64,000 nt of DNA from Chitinophaga jiangningensis (GCF_900142605.1 NZ_FRBL01000004.1:1-64000), one strand, 5' to 3'; positions 1 to 9,090 are shown, counted from the first letter of the stretch. Numbers and translations are program-made. The notes: a model not told the origin generated them from the sequence alone.

Positions 1-234
1 TGTACTAGTACAACTCTCTAAGCAGGCTGGCTTATGCCGCCTTAAAACACAAATTTAATAATTTTATTCTTGTTTATAAACACAGAATCTTTGCGTGCAA
101 AAAAGATCGCCCTACTGGTGCCGAAGGCGCCTTAGCATTACCAGCTTACCATCCTTACGCTTTACTGCGAAAAGAAGCCCATTATTACCAAATTGTTAAG
201 CCCCGCCTCCCGATAGTTACTTCCCTTTCCACAT
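1..234. other. Intergenic region upstream of fecR
   Basis: No gene can be supported here. One frame is open from base 2 to a stop at 56-58 and could be the end of a gene lying mostly outside the window. FecR genes usually follow an ECF sigma gene, so such a gene may sit just upstream, but the 18 visible residues do not prove it. The rest is AT-rich and contains one copy of an interspersed hairpin repeat (89-131). Confidence 0.4.
89..131 (-). repeat. Interspersed 43-base hairpin repeat, copy 1
   Basis: Read on the minus strand, this copy and the plus-strand copy at 59795-59837 match at 38 of 43 bases without gaps by my count. Each begins with a GC-rich hairpin tip built on CTTCGG (a UUCG-type tetraloop). 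Each then has GCGATCTTTTTTGC and ends CGCAAAG. Neither copy is coding. The hairpin followed by a T-run could terminate transcription on the minus strand here. Confidence 0.65.
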
Positions 235-1194
235 GTGACATATATACGAACTAACAAATCGTTTCAATTGGAAAGAGAAGAGATTTACCAGTTAATGGCC
301 CGGTACCGTGCCGGCAAATGCTCCCCGGAGGAGGTGCTGCTGCTGATGGCATGGCTGGACCGTATGCAAACGCAGCAATCGGCCGGTTTACCGGCAGACA
401 TGCAGGCCACCGTCAAACAAAAAATACTTAACAACATACATCAGGCGCCCGCTTCCCGTAACATTTACTGGAAGCGCTGGGCAGCCGCAGCGGCGCTGCT
501 GCCACTGATTGCCGTTGCCTGGTGGTGGAAAACAGGGAACGTAAACACCACTGCCACCGCCTGGAATAGCATCTCCACCCGAAAACAGGAAGTGAAAAAA
601 GTAAAACTGCCAGATGGCTCACAGGTATGGCTAAACGCATCTTCCAGACTGGAATACCCTGCCGACTTTAACAGCCACCGCACCGTGCGGATCACCGGCC
701 ATGGCTATTTCGACGTAGCACAAAATAGTCAGTCGCCTTTCCTCGTGGAAGCAGCAGATATAAAAGTAAAAGTACTGGGCACCGCCTTCGCCGTAACCCA
801 TGTAAAAGGCCAGCCGGCACGCATTGCCGTAGCTACGGGTAAAGTGCAGGTAACAGAAAAAGAACAGGTACTGGGCATATTACAGGCATCCCAGCAACTC
901 ATTGTAACCCCGCAAATGGCCATGATGAGCTATATCGACAGTACCAGCATCCAGAGCTGGACCAGCGGCGATTTAGTAATGCATGACGTACCACTGCAAC
1001 AGGTACTGTGGGAACTGGAGAACTACCATGGAGTGGCCTTTGAAACGAAAGCCAATATCGATGCCTGCCGGCTTAGTGTGAACTTCAACCAAAGCATGAC
1101 CCTGCAAAATAAGCTCGATATCATTAGCAGGATTATCATCTCACCAAAAATAAAATTCAATACCACGGACCATAAAAAGTATGTGGTACAGTAA
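235..1194 (+). CDS. FecR family anti-sigma factor
   Basis: This is a 319-residue inner-membrane anti-sigma factor of the FecR type, which relays a signal from an outer-membrane TonB receptor to an ECF sigma factor. A short cytoplasmic N-terminus (about 15-50, pattern RYRAGKCSPEE) precedes a single membrane segment at about 82-98. The periplasmic FecR domain follows at about 115-210 (LPDGSQVWLN, GYFDV, VLGTAF), and a C-terminal STN-like DUF4974 region lies at about 245-319. The start used is GTG at 235; ATG at 295 is possible but would cut into the N-terminal sigma-binding helices. It lies 33 bases before a SusC gene with an STN domain, its expected partner. The matching sigma gene is not in the window and probably lies just upstream. 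Confidence 0.9.
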   Translation: MTYIRTNKSFQLEREEIYQLMARYRAGKCSPEEVLLLMAWLDRMQTQQSAGLPADMQATVKQKILNNIHQAPASRNIYWKRWAAAAALLPLIAVAWWWKTGNVNTTATAWNSISTRKQEVKKVKLPDGSQVWLNASSRLEYPADFNSHRTVRITGHGYFDVAQNSQSPFLVEAADIKVKVLGTAFAVTHVKGQPARIAVATGKVQVTEKEQVLGILQASQQLIVTPQMAMMSYIDSTSIQSWTSGDLVMHDVPLQQVLWELENYHGVAFETKANIDACRLSVNFNQSMTLQNKLDIISRIIISPKIKFNTTDHKKYVVQ

Positions 1195-1227
1195 TCATCA
1201 GACCATTCATATTTAACACTATACATT

Positions 1228-4200
1228 ATGCAACCAACATTGCGACATCACCTGAAACATCCGCGAAGGATGAAGCCCCTGCTTGTACTACTGCTGGCCG
1301 CTGTTCCTTTCACAGAAAGCTTCTCCGCATTCAGCCAGGCATTAGAGCATGTAGTGCCGGGCATGGATGTAAAAAAAGGTTCTCTTACCCAGGCCATTGT
1401 ATCCCTGGAAAAAAAAGCAGGCGTGCGGATCTCCTATGATAACCGCGCCCTGGCCAACTTACAGGTAACACCACATACCTGGAAAAACGAAACGGTGGCG
1501 GCTATACTTTCCGACCTGCTGCTCAGCACTGGTTTGAAGTACGAAGAACGCCAAAACACCATTGTCATCTTTCCGGCCAATGCCAACCCCGGCATGACCA
1601 GCGCCCTGCAACAGGAAAAAAAGATCAGCGGCAAAGTAACGGATGCCTCCGGCCCATTGCCAGGCGCCGTTGTACAGCTCAAAGGCAGCAACAAAGGCGC
1701 CATTACCGATGCTAACGGTAACTTCTCCTTTAATGCCCCTGTAAACGGGGAAGCTGTACTTACCATCAGTATGGTGGGTTATAAACAACAGGAAATAGTA
1801 TTCACCGGCACTCCGCTGCAAATCACGCTCAACACCACCAGCCGTGAACTAGGGCAGGTATTGGTGGTGGGATATGGTAGCCAGTCCCGTAATAAGATTT
1901 CCGGCGCCATCACAGATGTAAAGCTGGATAAACTGAGTTCCCGCTCTGTTAGCAGCGTGGAAGAAGCCATGCAGGGCAAGGCGCCCGGCGTACAGGTACA
2001 AAACCAGGGCGGTGATCCGATGTCGCCCCCTAAAGTATATATCCGCGGTACCGGCGGTATCAACGGTGAAAACCCACTGTACGTAGTGGATGGCACCATC
2101 TATGATGGCCTGGTGAACCCGGCAGACATCGAGTCCATTTCTGTTTTGAAAGATGCCGCCGCTGCTATTTACGGCGCACGCGCTTCCGGCGGGGTGATCC
2201 TCATCACTACCAAGAAAGGTAAATCCGGCAAGATGTCCGTAAACGCGGATGCGAAACTCGGTGTTCAAAGCGCCTACAAAACGCTGGATGTGCTCAATGC
2301 GGCCGAGTTCAACGATGTGATGAACCAGGCATATGATAATGCAGGCAAAACACGTAATCCCGCTTACGATGCCACCAAAAATCCGGATGGCGCCATCACC
2401 CGCACCAACTGGATGGACGAAATCACCCGGTCTGCCAAACTGCAGGAATATAACCTGGATATGAGCGGCGGTAATGATAAGTCGAAATACTTTATGGGCT
2501 TCGGTTACCGCAAGCAGGACGGGATTCTTATCAATACTTTCAGCGAACGTTATAACTTCCGCCTTAACTCTGACCACCAGCTCAACGACTGGCTCAAGGT
2601 AGGCGAAAATATCAGCTACGCCTATACGAATGGTAATGGTGCCAATACCACCAGTGCCTATACCGGCGCTATCCTGACGGCGTTACAATACACCCCCAGC
2701 GTTGCGCCTTACCAGCCGGATGGCAGTTTCAGCGGCCTGCCTGCCCAATGGGCCGGTGGTTACGGTGATGTGATCAACCCGGTAGCCTACCTCCAGCGCC
2801 TCGATCAGAAACACCCGAAAAGCTTTCTCCTGATCAACCCGTATGTAGAGATAAAACTGCCGGCTAACCTGACCTTCCGGTCTAATCTCTCCATCAACAA
2901 AGTGTTTGACAACGAGAAAAACTTTACTAGCCGCGTACTGGAAATCGGCAAGAAATTCGACTTCAACAACCTGTATTTATCCAACAGTAATTCCAACGAT
3001 CTGCTGGCAGAACAAACGCTGACTTATAACAAACAGTTGAAGGCGCACCACCTCAACGTGGTGGGCGGTTTCAGCTACCAGCGCATCCAGCGGGATTATT
3101 TCAACCTGCTGGTCAACAACTACGGCGACGAGCGTCCGGAGTTCCGCTATCCGCAAAACGGAGATGCAGTGGACCCGAATGGCTTCAATGGTGGCAGGGA
3201 TCTGCTAGCCACACAATCATTCTTTGGTCGTATCAACTATGACTATAATTCCAAATATCTTTTTTCTGTTTTAGGGAGACGTGATGGCAGCTCCTTAGTA
3301 GCGCCGAGTCACCGCTATCAGAATTACTATTCAGTATCTGCCGGCTATGTACTCACCAGCGAACAGTTTATCAAAGACCTGGAAATAGACCATGTACTGA
3401 GCTACCTGAAATTAAGAGGCAGCTATGGTTTGCTGGGTAACTTATCCTCCCTGCCGGTGGGCGCCGTTAGCCCGCTGCTAGGCCGTACCAGCGTATACTT
3501 TGGAGCAAAACCGGGTATTGGCCGCGCGTATTACGAACAAACCATCGCCAATCCTGATCTTACCTGGGCGGAATCAGAACAAACCAATATCGGTATCGAC
3601 CTCGGCCTGCTCGATAACCGTATTTACCTGATTGGGGATTACTTCATCAAGAAAACTAACAAGATGCTCCGCCAGAAACAGGCACTGAGTACCGATGGTG
3701 TGCAAAATGGTGCCTGGATGAATGTGGGTAATGTAAGAGATAACGGTATTGAACTGGGGATTACTTTCAACAGTAAAGAAGGCAGTGATTTCCAGTATAG
3801 CATAGGTGCGAACCTGGCTACCGTTAACAACAAACTGCTGTCGTTAGGTATGGGCGACCAGGTACTGAGTACTTCCGATATCAATATCCGTAGTTCTATC
3901 ACGCCTATCCGTGTAGAAGTAGGTCACCCGCTGTATTCCTACTACCTTGTAAAAAGTGCAGGCCTGTTCCAGACGCAGCAGGAAATCGACAACTACACCT
4001 GGACGGATGCTAAAACCGGCGTTACCAGCAAGATCCAGCCAAATGCAAAACCAGGTGACATGAAATTTATTGATGCCAACAACGACGGTAAGATCAACAA
4101 CTCCGACCGTCAGTTTATGGGCACACCATATCCTAAGTTCACCTACGGCTTTACGTTCAACGGCAGTTACAGGGGATTTGACTTCAACCTGTTCCTGCAG

Positions 4201-4629
4201 GGCGTGCAGGGCAACAAAGTGTTTAATGCACTGAAGTATACCGGCCTTGCACCACTGGTAACCGGCCAGGGTTACAACCTGCTGGCAGATGTAAAAAATG
4301 CCTGGACGCCAACGAATACTAACACGGATATTCCAAGAGTCTCTATCTCTGACCCTAACGGCAACTTCGGTACTACTTCCGACTGGTACCTGGAAGACGG
4401 CTCTTACCTGCGCATCAAAAGTGTAACCCTCGGTTATACGCTGCCGGCAAACATGGCAGGCAGGATGCATATCAGTAAACTGCGTGTATTCGTGACCGGT
4501 AACAACCTCTTCACTTTCACCAAATATTCAGGCATGGACCCTGAGGTGGGCACTGATACCTACGGCATTGACCTGGGGCGCTATCCGCAGGCACGTGGCT
4601 TCATTGCAGGACTCAGTGTGAATTTCTAA
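1228..4629 (+). CDS. SusC/RagA family TonB-linked outer membrane transporter with STN domain
   Basis: This 1133-residue TonB-dependent outer-membrane channel would import a glycan, oligomer or other large nutrient together with the SusD lipoprotein encoded next. In order it has a signal peptide (ending near residue 37), an STN signalling domain (about 45-118), a CarboxypepD_reg-like domain (about 131-205, GKVTDASGPLPGA), the plug (about 210-330, VVGYGSQ, YVVDGTIYDG, AAAAIYGARASGGVILITTKKG) and a long C-terminal barrel ending in an aromatic residue (VNF). The STN domain marks it as a transducer that talks to FecR, which lies directly upstream. The start may be ATG 1228 or ATG 1270; the latter leaves a cleaner signal peptide. 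The substrate is unknown; the next gene after susD is a secreted phosphatase, which hints at a phosphorylated compound. Confidence 0.95.
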   Translation: MQPTLRHHLKHPRRMKPLLVLLLAAVPFTESFSAFSQALEHVVPGMDVKKGSLTQAIVSLEKKAGVRISYDNRALANLQVTPHTWKNETVAAILSDLLLSTGLKYEERQNTIVIFPANANPGMTSALQQEKKISGKVTDASGPLPGAVVQLKGSNKGAITDANGNFSFNAPVNGEAVLTISMVGYKQQEIVFTGTPLQITLNTTSRELGQVLVVGYGSQSRNKISGAITDVKLDKLSSRSVSSVEEAMQGKAPGVQVQNQGGDPMSPPKVYIRGTGGINGENPLYVVDGTIYDGLVNPADIESISVLKDAAAAIYGARASGGVILITTKKGKSGKMSVNADAKLGVQSAYKTLDVLNAAEFNDVMNQAYDNAGKTRNPAYDATKNPDGAITRTNWMDEITRSAKLQEYNLDMSGGNDKSKYFMGFGYRKQDGILINTFSERYNFRLNSDHQLNDWLKVGENISYAYTNGNGANTTSAYTGAILTALQYTPSVAPYQPDGSFSGLPAQWAGGYGDVINPVAYLQRLDQKHPKSFLLINPYVEIKLPANLTFRSNLSINKVFDNEKNFTSRVLEIGKKFDFNNLYLSNSNSNDLLAEQTLTYNKQLKAHHLNVVGGFSYQRIQRDYFNLLVNNYGDERPEFRYPQNGDAVDPNGFNGGRDLLATQSFFGRINYDYNSKYLFSVLGRRDGSSLVAPSHRYQNYYSVSAGYVLTSEQFIKDLEIDHVLSYLKLRGSYGLLGNLSSLPVGAVSPLLGRTSVYFGAKPGIGRAYYEQTIANPDLTWAESEQTNIGIDLGLLDNRIYLIGDYFIKKTNKMLRQKQALSTDGVQNGAWMNVGNVRDNGIELGITFNSKEGSDFQYSIGANLATVNNKLLSLGMGDQVLSTSDINIRSSITPIRVEVGHPLYSYYLVKSAGLFQTQQEIDNYTWTDAKTGVTSKIQPNAKPGDMKFIDANNDGKINNSDRQFMGTPYPKFTYGFTFNGSYRGFDFNLFLQGVQGNKVFNALKYTGLAPLVTGQGYNLLADVKNAWTPTNTNTDIPRVSISDPNGNFGTTSDWYLEDGSYLRIKSVTLGYTLPANMAGRMHISKLRVFVTGNNLFTFTKYSGMDPEVGTDTYGIDLGRYPQARGFIAGLSVNF

Positions 4630-4646
4630 TACTTAAGCAAAACAGG

Positions 4647-6161
4647 ATGAAAAAGATAGTTTATACCTTCTCTATATTTGCAGGATTAGCCATCAGCGCC
4701 TGCAACAGCAAGCTGGATGTAGCACCGGAAGGCTCTCCTTCGCTCAATAACTTCTGGAAAACGGCAAAGGATGCCACCAGTGGTGTGAACGCCATGTATG
4801 CACCATTTGACGATGAAAACTTTTATGGCCGTGGCGCCTTCTGGTTTATTGACGCCTCCGATGATATGGTGGTGGGTCGTGGTAAGCCGGAAGCTGAAAA
4901 CATCAAGAACTTCAACTCTTCGTTTATTGGCGGTAGTTATACAGAAGGTCAGTGGTCACTCCGCTACCTGGTGATCAAACGTGCCAATGATATCCTCAGC
5001 AAAGTGCCGGCTATCACGATGGACGAAAAGCTGAAGCAGCGTTACCTGGGTGAGGCTTACTTCCTCAGCGGACTGATGTACTACCAGTTGTCGTATCTCT
5101 ACGGTGATAACCGCGCCGGTGTTCCAATCATCAGCAAGTACAACCCTACACCCGGTGTGGTGGTACCGCGTGCGAAGAACGTAACAGAAAATTATGATAC
5201 CGTAATTTCCGATCTGAAAAAGGCTGCGGCGCTGTTACCGGATTTCTCCACCTACTCCGCTGCTGATTACGGGCATGCACACCGAACCGCGGCGCTGGCC
5301 TACCTGGCAAAAACATATCTCTATAAAAAAGATTATGTGAATGCAGCTGCTTACGCAGATTCAGTGATACTAAGTGGCAAGCACTCCCTGCTCAAAAATT
5401 TTGCGGATGTATTTACCATTGCCAACAACTGGACAGGAGAATATATCTGGAGTGCGTACAGCACGCCTGCCGGCACCAGTGGCTGGGGAAGCATACTTCC
5501 TGGCGTAATGCTGGAAAATACCGGCTGGGGTAAGTACAACGGCTGGGGGTATTATATGCCTACCCGTGAGCTGGTAGAGGAATATGAAGCGGGCGACCTG
5601 CGTTTGCCTGCTACTATTCTGCAGCCTGGTGATCAGTTCAGGTATTTTGGAGAAACCCGTACCTATAGCAGCACCAACAGCACCAGCGGTTACCAGTTCC
5701 GCAAGTACATGGAACCATTTGGTTACGAAAACCCGGTGGGCACTTACCTGAGCCCGAATGGCGACCATCCCGTTACCGCGCTTAATCCGCCACTGCTCCG
5801 TTATGCGGAAATACTGCTGATCAAAGCCGAAGCGATGATTATGCAGGGCAAGAGCGGCGATAATGAAATCAATCTCGTACGTCAAAGAGCGGGGCTGAAA
5901 CCTATCAGCGGTGCTACCATGGCTAATCTGAAGCATGAAAGAAGATGTGAGCTGGCCGGTGAGTGGGCGGATCGTCATTTCGATTTGGTACGCTGGGGAG
6001 ATGCACAGGCGGCTTATGCAAAGCCTTTGCATGGCGTAGATCCGGTGAAGGTGATATGGCCAGCCCGTAAGTTTGATCCGGCGGTGATGCACGTATGGCC
6101 GGTGCCGCAACGTGAAATTGATGCCAGCGGTGGGGTGATTACCCAGAACCAGGGCTGGTAA
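4647..6161 (+). CDS. SusD/RagB family nutrient-binding outer membrane lipoprotein
   Basis: This 504-residue surface lipoprotein caps the SusC channel and binds its substrate. The N-terminus is a lipoprotein signal with the lipobox ending at Cys19 (LAISAC). The helical TPR-like core shows the family landmarks: NNFW near the start, YFLSGLMYYQLSYLYGD, a C-terminal RHFDLVRWGDA box and a final VWPVPQREID...NQGW motif. It begins 17 bases after susC, so the pair is co-transcribed. It is followed by two strong hairpins before the phosphatase gene, which may lower read-through. Confidence 0.95.
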   Translation: MKKIVYTFSIFAGLAISACNSKLDVAPEGSPSLNNFWKTAKDATSGVNAMYAPFDDENFYGRGAFWFIDASDDMVVGRGKPEAENIKNFNSSFIGGSYTEGQWSLRYLVIKRANDILSKVPAITMDEKLKQRYLGEAYFLSGLMYYQLSYLYGDNRAGVPIISKYNPTPGVVVPRAKNVTENYDTVISDLKKAAALLPDFSTYSAADYGHAHRTAALAYLAKTYLYKKDYVNAAAYADSVILSGKHSLLKNFADVFTIANNWTGEYIWSAYSTPAGTSGWGSILPGVMLENTGWGKYNGWGYYMPTRELVEEYEAGDLRLPATILQPGDQFRYFGETRTYSSTNSTSGYQFRKYMEPFGYENPVGTYLSPNGDHPVTALNPPLLRYAEILLIKAEAMIMQGKSGDNEINLVRQRAGLKPISGATMANLKHERRCELAGEWADRHFDLVRWGDAQAAYAKPLHGVDPVKVIWPARKFDPAVMHVWPVPQREIDASGGVITQNQGW

Positions 6162-6174
6162 TTTTTGATATTGA

Positions 6175-6247
6175 CCTTTCTTTTCTGTCGCCTACGGCGA
6201 CAGAAAAGAAAGGAGGAAGGGAGTGCCAAAGGCACTCCCTTCCTCCT
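6175..6247. repeat. Double perfect hairpin between susD and phosphatase gene
   Basis: Two overlapping perfect inverted repeats. The first has 18-base arms (6175-6192 and 6196-6213) around the loop TAC. The second has 17-base arms (6211-6227 and 6231-6247) around AAA. They share three bases, so the two stems stack or compete at the junction. Both tips read GCC-NNN-GGC. There is no T-tract directly after the second stem, so this may be a processing or mRNA-stability element rather than a classical terminator. A similar design occurs at 59884-59966. Confidence 0.8.
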
Positions 6248-6274
6248 GAAAAGGTATTTTGTAATTTCAACACA

Positions 6275-8113
6275 ATGAAAAAATTCTGCTTCCTGCCTGC
6301 CTGCATTATTGCTACTAACCTCTATGCACAAACGAAACTGCATACGATGTCACAGGCACATTCCCACAACGACTACGAACGAACTATGCCCTTTTACGCC
6401 GCTGCCAGTTTAGGTTTCGGTTATATTGAAGCAGATGTCCATTTGCAAAACGGGCGTTTATATGTAGCCCACGACAAGAAAGATATCAGCGAAGCCCGCA
6501 CATTGGAAGCGTTGTACCTGCAACCGATCGCGCGGCAGTTTGAGCTGAACGGGGGCAAGCCCTATGCGGATGGTGCGCCCATGCGCCTGCTGATAGACCT
6601 GAAATCTGCAGGAGCCCCTACCCTGGCTGTTTTACAGCAGGAGATACAGCCTTATAAAAAATACTTCGACAGTCGCATTAACCCGAATGCGGTTCAGATA
6701 ATATTATCCGGAAATGTACCGGCAGCGGATACCTGGCAGCAGTATGATCCGTTGTTTTATTTTGACGGCAGGCCCGACAGCACTTACAATGCAGCGGCCC
6801 TGGAACGGGTAGCCCTTATCAGTACGGACATGGGAAAATTTACCCGCTGGAACGGGAAGGGGACCCTGGTGCCTGCAGAGCAAAAAGCCATCGAAAAGCA
6901 GATTGCCGCTGTACATGCCATGGGCAAGCCTTTCCGGTTCTGGGGGGCAGCCAGTAGTAAGAGTACCTATTATAAACTGATGGACCTGGGAGTGGATGTA
7001 ATTGGCTCGGATCACCCGGTGGAACTGTATGAAGTGATGCAGCATACCAGCAAAAGCTACAGTGCAAACACTCCGGTACACAGCGTGTATACGCCTACGT
7101 ATGTTTCCGATGCCACAAAATTGAAATCAAAAAATGTGATCCTGATGATTGGCGATGGTACCGGGCTGGCGCAGCTATACGCCGGTTATACAGCCAATCG
7201 CGGCGACCTGAATATATTCCGGATGAAGCAACTGGGCCTATCCAAAACCCAGTCCACCGATAACTACCATACTGATTCTGCTGCCGGTGGTACTGCCCTG
7301 GCCACAGGCAGTAAAACCAATAACCGGGAGATAGGGATGGACAATACCTATGTGGCGATCTCTTCTCTTCCTGAGAAGCTGGCGAAAGCCGGCATACAGA
7401 GTGGCGTGCTGGTAACCGAGGAAATTACCGGGGCTACACCCGCATCTTTCTATGGTCATACGTCCGACCGGGATAGCACACGTCTGCTCCTGCACCAACT
7501 GATCGGCAGCAAATTACAGCTGGCCGCAGGCGGCGGAAAGGAGGCCCTGGAAACCATACAGGGAAGCAGCTTACAGCAGGAATTAAGCAAAGCCGGCGTA
7601 ACGGTTATTGACCAGCTGGATCAGTGGGACCCACTTACCAAGGGCAGAACGCTGGTAATACTGTCGGATAAAGTGGTGAACTCCATGCAGGAGGGCCGCG
7701 GGGATTACCTCAAAGTGGCCCTGAAAAAGACTTTACAGCAGCTTGGCCAAAACAAAAAAGGCTTTTTCCTGATGGTGGAGGGCTCCCGGATCGACCATGG
7801 CGGCCATTATAACAACCTGGAATACCTGGTCCGCGAGATGTTGGATTTTGATGAGGCGGTGGGTGAAGCCCTGCAATTTGCAGATCAGCAAAAAGAGACT
7901 ACTGTTATTGTGACCGCAGATCATGAAACCGGGGGATTGTCCCTGATGGATGGAGATATTAAGCAGGGTTGGCTGCGGGGTAATTTCGCCACCAATGATC
8001 ATACGGGTATTCCGGTGATGGTGTTTGCCTACGGGCCTAATTCGGGGTTGTTTGGCGGAGTGTATGAGAATACGGAGGTTTTTGGGAAGATATTGAAGTG
8101 TTTTAGGCTGTAG
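6275..8113 (+). CDS. Secreted phosphodiesterase-like / alkaline phosphatase fusion protein
   Basis: The 612-residue exported protein has two apparent enzyme domains. After a signal peptide (about 1-19) comes a PI-PLC/GDPD-like TIM-barrel region (about 24-260) with the metal and catalytic pattern HSHNDY (His31), IEAD (Glu52, Asp54) and VAHD (His66). From residue 287 follows an alkaline phosphatase: the metal-site motif MIGDG (Asp294), the nucleophile in TDSAAGGTALATG (Ser335), EGSRIDHGGH and VTADHETGG (Asp549, His550). By family knowledge the first domain would cleave a phosphodiester and the second would release phosphate from the product. It lies 113 bases after susD in the same direction, so it may process a substrate taken up by that SusCD pair. 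This link is an inference. Confidence 0.88.
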   Translation: MKKFCFLPACIIATNLYAQTKLHTMSQAHSHNDYERTMPFYAAASLGFGYIEADVHLQNGRLYVAHDKKDISEARTLEALYLQPIARQFELNGGKPYADGAPMRLLIDLKSAGAPTLAVLQQEIQPYKKYFDSRINPNAVQIILSGNVPAADTWQQYDPLFYFDGRPDSTYNAAALERVALISTDMGKFTRWNGKGTLVPAEQKAIEKQIAAVHAMGKPFRFWGAASSKSTYYKLMDLGVDVIGSDHPVELYEVMQHTSKSYSANTPVHSVYTPTYVSDATKLKSKNVILMIGDGTGLAQLYAGYTANRGDLNIFRMKQLGLSKTQSTDNYHTDSAAGGTALATGSKTNNREIGMDNTYVAISSLPEKLAKAGIQSGVLVTEEITGATPASFYGHTSDRDSTRLLLHQLIGSKLQLAAGGGKEALETIQGSSLQQELSKAGVTVIDQLDQWDPLTKGRTLVILSDKVVNSMQEGRGDYLKVALKKTLQQLGQNKKGFFLMVEGSRIDHGGHYNNLEYLVREMLDFDEAVGEALQFADQQKETTVIVTADHETGGLSLMDGDIKQGWLRGNFATNDHTGIPVMVFAYGPNSGLFGGVYENTEVFGKILKCFRL

Positions 8114-8154
8114 CTGTAGTTATTTACCCACCCGGCACGGAACCCGCTCCTAAT

Positions 8155-8198
8155 ACCGAAGGCATCATTCATCTAAGATCATGAATGACACCTTCGGT
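8155..8198. terminator. Inverted repeat between convergent genes
   Basis: Arms 8155-8172 and 8181-8198 pair at 16 of 18 positions around an 8-base loop. The right arm also folds on itself with a CTTCGG tip. It lies between the convergent phosphatase and HAD genes and probably stops transcription from both sides. Outer bases (about 8132-8150 with 8200-8235) extend the symmetry imperfectly. Confidence 0.6.
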
Positions 8199-8230
8199 GT
8201 CATTGGGTAGGTTCCGCGCTGCGCGCGGTG
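8184..8230 (+). repeat. Interspersed ATGACA/TTCGGTG element, copy 1
   Basis: Resembles 16913-16960 along its whole length: ATGACA, CTTCGGTG, CATT, a variable stretch with GGT/GTGG, then GCGC...GCGCGGTG. Roughly 70% of bases agree by eye. Both copies are intergenic and consist of a small UUCG-type hairpin followed by a GC-rich palindrome. Confidence 0.5.
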
Positions 8231-8246
8231 GGGCCTGCATGGGCTA

Positions 8247-8894
8247 TTAGCTGAATAACTGCGCCAGTACCGGATCATTATAATCGTCCACAAACGCTAT
8301 GATATTGTCATATTGATCAAATTCATCACGTGTATGCATGCTCGTGATAGCCACCGCCTTCATTCCCGCGTTGGCAGCCGCTTCCACGCCCTTAGGGGCA
8401 TCCTCAAATACAATGCAGTTGGCAGCTGGCACGCCCAGTGCTTCCGCTGCTTTCAGGAAAACTTCCGGATTGGGTTTGCTGCTGCTTACATCTTCAGCGC
8501 CGATGATGGCTTTGAAATAGTGCCGCAGGTCCAGGTTATCCAGTACATAGTCCACATTAAACTTATCAGCGGCGGTGCCGATAGCCATGGGAATTTGTTG
8601 CGCGGTGGCCTTTTCCAGGAATGCCGGCAGGCCTGCAATCAGCTGTAAGTGAGGGCGGAACGCCGCCTGGTAAATCTCCTCCTTACGGCGGGCATAAGTT
8701 GCCATCTCCTCCGGGGTGAAGTGCCCTTTACCGAAAATCCTTTCCAGGAGTTCCTCATTTTTGCCGTACATATGCCCCCTCACCTGCTCGCGGGTCATGT
8801 TAGCCCCCAGTTTATTAAGCATATCAAACCAGCCGTCCAGGTGGTATTCCATGTCATTGATCATGGTTCCGTTCATGTCAAAAATAAAAGCCAT
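8247..8894 (-). CDS. HAD superfamily hydrolase, beta-phosphoglucomutase-like
   Basis: This 215-residue cytoplasmic protein belongs to HAD subfamily I with a helical cap, as in beta-phosphoglucomutase and small sugar-phosphate phosphatases. Motif I is FDMNGT with the nucleophile at Asp6. The second acidic residue usual in this motif (DxD) is Asn8 here. The cap lies at about 15-80. Motif II is IGTAAD, motif III is SSKPNPEVF with the lysine, and motif IV is VFEDAPKGVEAA. The substrate cannot be told from sequence. It faces the phosphatase gene across a hairpin and is divergently arranged with the downstream hydrolase gene. Confidence 0.88.
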   Translation of the reverse strand: MAFIFDMNGTMINDMEYHLDGWFDMLNKLGANMTREQVRGHMYGKNEELLERIFGKGHFTPEEMATYARRKEEIYQAAFRPHLQLIAGLPAFLEKATAQQIPMAIGTAADKFNVDYVLDNLDLRHYFKAIIGAEDVSSSKPNPEVFLKAAEALGVPAANCIVFEDAPKGVEAAANAGMKAVAITSMHTRDEFDQYDNIIAFVDDYNDPVLAQLFS

Positions 8895-9041
8895 GCTGCC
8901 GTTGTGTTCTACGATAAAAAAATGTATATTAGACTGATTTTAGTGTTAACTAAATGCATACAAGCAATTGTATGAATCATTTGACCGTGTCTGCTGCAAC
9001 AGGCGCGGTTTTTTTCTGGCGCAAAGTAAGCGTTTATTCGT

Positions 9042-9049
9042 TATATTTG
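9042..9049 (+). promoter_or_regulatory. Candidate Bacteroidota -7 promoter element
   Basis: TATATTTG fits the Bacteroidota -7 consensus TAnnTTTG exactly and lies about 40 bases before the hydrolase ATG at 9091. No clear TTTG -33 element is seen at the usual spacing (only TCTG at 9015-9018, slightly far). Confidence 0.4.
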
Positions 9050-9090
9050 GAACGACAGATTATAAGGAAGGCTCTCGAAAAATAATCATT

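Noticed and set aside
2..58. End of an upstream ECF sigma gene
   Set aside because: Only 18 residues are visible and they show no region 4 motif, so the assignment cannot be supported.
1849..2577. A 242-residue minus-strand frame inside susC
   Set aside because: It is antisense to the SusC plug domain; no independent evidence supports it.
8968..9090. Longer N-terminus for the RsbQ-like hydrolase
   Set aside because: The extra 41 residues do not resemble the family, and a promoter-like TATATTTG lies within them; ATG 9091 gives the normal length.
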